Shown in pieces: positions 54,667-55,109 of a stretch of DNA of 55,109 bases. Under the pieces are notes generated by a model. That model was not told where the DNA came from and did no database searches. It was given only the letters and a program-made list of their open reading frames with translations. Source of the stretch: Gemmatimonas sp. (GTDB lineage Bacteria > Gemmatimonadota > Gemmatimonadetes > Gemmatimonadales > Gemmatimonadaceae); the NCBI GenBank assembly GCA_011390805.1, contig JAABRT010000019.1, positions 1 through 55,109 on the forward strand, written 5' to 3'. The first letter of the stretch is position 1; every line of letters starts with the position of its first letter. Position numbers and translations under genes: made by a program.

Positions 54667-54682
54667 TTCGTCCTTAAGGCCA
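54666..54682. repeat. Truncated end of the palindromic element
   Basis: The 17 bases ATTCGTCCTTAAGGCCA are the exact reverse complement of the right end of copy 2. A 15-bp direct repeat TTCTGATTCGTCCTT (54661-54675 and 54694-54708) links this fragment to the left end of copy 2. Confidence 0.7.
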
Positions 54683-54698
54683 TCAGTCTGCAGTTCTG

Positions 54699-54893
54699 AT
54701 TCGTCCTTCCGGCAAATCCGTGCCGCGAGGCCTTACGGCCTTATGGCCTCGAACAGCTTCGTACGCAGGAACAGAGCCCCGATGGCAGCCCACGACGTCG
54801 CGGGCTGCCGTCTTCGCTCGTGGCCATTGTACGAATCTGAGCGAGGCTTTAAGCCATAAGGCCTCAGGGCACTGTGTGGCCTTAAGGACGAAT
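54699..54893. repeat. ~195-bp palindromic element, copy 2
   Basis: The same architecture and size as copy 1, centred at 54796/54797. The left arm runs from ATTCGTCCTTCCGG and the right arm ends TTAAGGACGAAT. The central GCAGCCCACGACGTCGCGGG is the reverse complement of the copy 1 centre at its two variable positions, as if the core were inverted. No open frame of its own. Confidence 0.85.
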
Positions 54894-54902
54894 AACACAG
54901 CC

Positions 54903-55109
54903 CTAGCCCGCAATGACGTTCTCAGATACCGCAGAGGTATCAAGCATCCCACGCAACCGCGCACCCCACAGCTCCCGGATCCCGGCCACATGCTCCCCGG
55001 CCCCACGCGGCTGCACTTTCCGCCACTGCCGCCTCACGCGCGCCCATCCATCAATCAACGTCCTGGCCCTCGGACTGCCCGTCCGCACCCGGTGCAGCGC
55101 CAGCAGCTG
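54903..55109 (-). CDS. C-terminal end of an unidentified protein, cut by window edge
   Basis: The minus-strand frame is open from the window edge to a TAG at 54903-54905, giving 68 residues rich in Arg and Trp (GWARVRRQWRKVQPRG, then IRELWGARLRGML). I do not recognise it. Codon composition resembles neighbouring genes. The true start lies beyond the window. Confidence 0.45.
   Translation of the reverse strand, partial: QLLALHRVRTGSPRARTLIDGWARVRRQWRKVQPRGAGEHVAGIRELWGARLRGMLDTSAVSENVIAG

Noticed and set aside
53932..54893. Insertion sequence or composite transposon
   Set aside because: No transposase or remnant is visible; the elements are palindromes without coding capacity, so I call them repeats only.

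Overview
The window is about 55 kb of GC-rich, gene-dense chromosome from a Gram-negative (diderm) bacterium. Outer-membrane-type proteins, lipobox lipoproteins and LPS-core genes (heptosyltransferase-like, Kdo-kinase-like) support this. The many secreted six-bladed propeller and PD40/M28 proteins, together with a UbiE-UbiD-UbiA-UbiX block of the kind used for futalosine-type menaquinone synthesis, make Gemmatimonadota my best guess. That placement is inference, because no rRNA gene is present. I saw no tRNA, CRISPR array, prophage or transposase gene.

Layout. 1-5415 (minus): gpmI, a barrel-like protein, a PTPS/QueD-family enzyme, dacB and a truncated moeA. 5547-11794 (plus): SH3-type secreted protein, M15 peptidase, two small proteins, guaB and a DHH phosphoesterase. 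11847-14334 (minus): a compact cassette of two related secreted four-cysteine peptides, a propeller lipoprotein and a thioredoxin-like membrane protein. 14542-16505 (plus): a cysteine-free Mrp/ApbC ATPase and a SAM hydrolase. 16573-18821 (minus): ECF sigma factor, zinc-type anti-sigma factor and a membrane protein. 19005-23438 (plus): late menaquinone genes, then a YfcE-like phosphoesterase. 23453-29851 (minus): purD-fpg-uvrC-like-membrane protein, an M48 protease and a cystathionine gamma-synthase family enzyme. 30001-42614: HD-GYP regulator, glmM-glmS, dtd, a large M28 peptidase, maf and a lipase-like protein, with a few genes on the opposite strand. 42697-47834 (minus): trpE, FHA-GAF-adenylate cyclase, Kdo-kinase-like gene and heptosyltransferase in one overlapping run. 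48530-53793 (minus): clpX-lon-engB-lipoprotein. 53794-55109: a repeat-rich region with two ~195-bp palindromic elements on either side of a four-helix-bundle protein gene.

Most of the window is housekeeping: nucleotide synthesis (guaB, purD), cell wall precursors (glmM, glmS, dacB), quinones, DNA repair, protein quality control and envelope assembly. Many neighbours overlap by ATGA or GTGA, so translational coupling is common.

The least explained material is the secreted-peptide cassette at 11.8-14.3 kb, the paired palindromic elements at 53.9-54.9 kb, the cysteine-free Mrp, and several short tandem repeats (11, 12, 18 and 24 bp), one of them inside the fpg reading frame.
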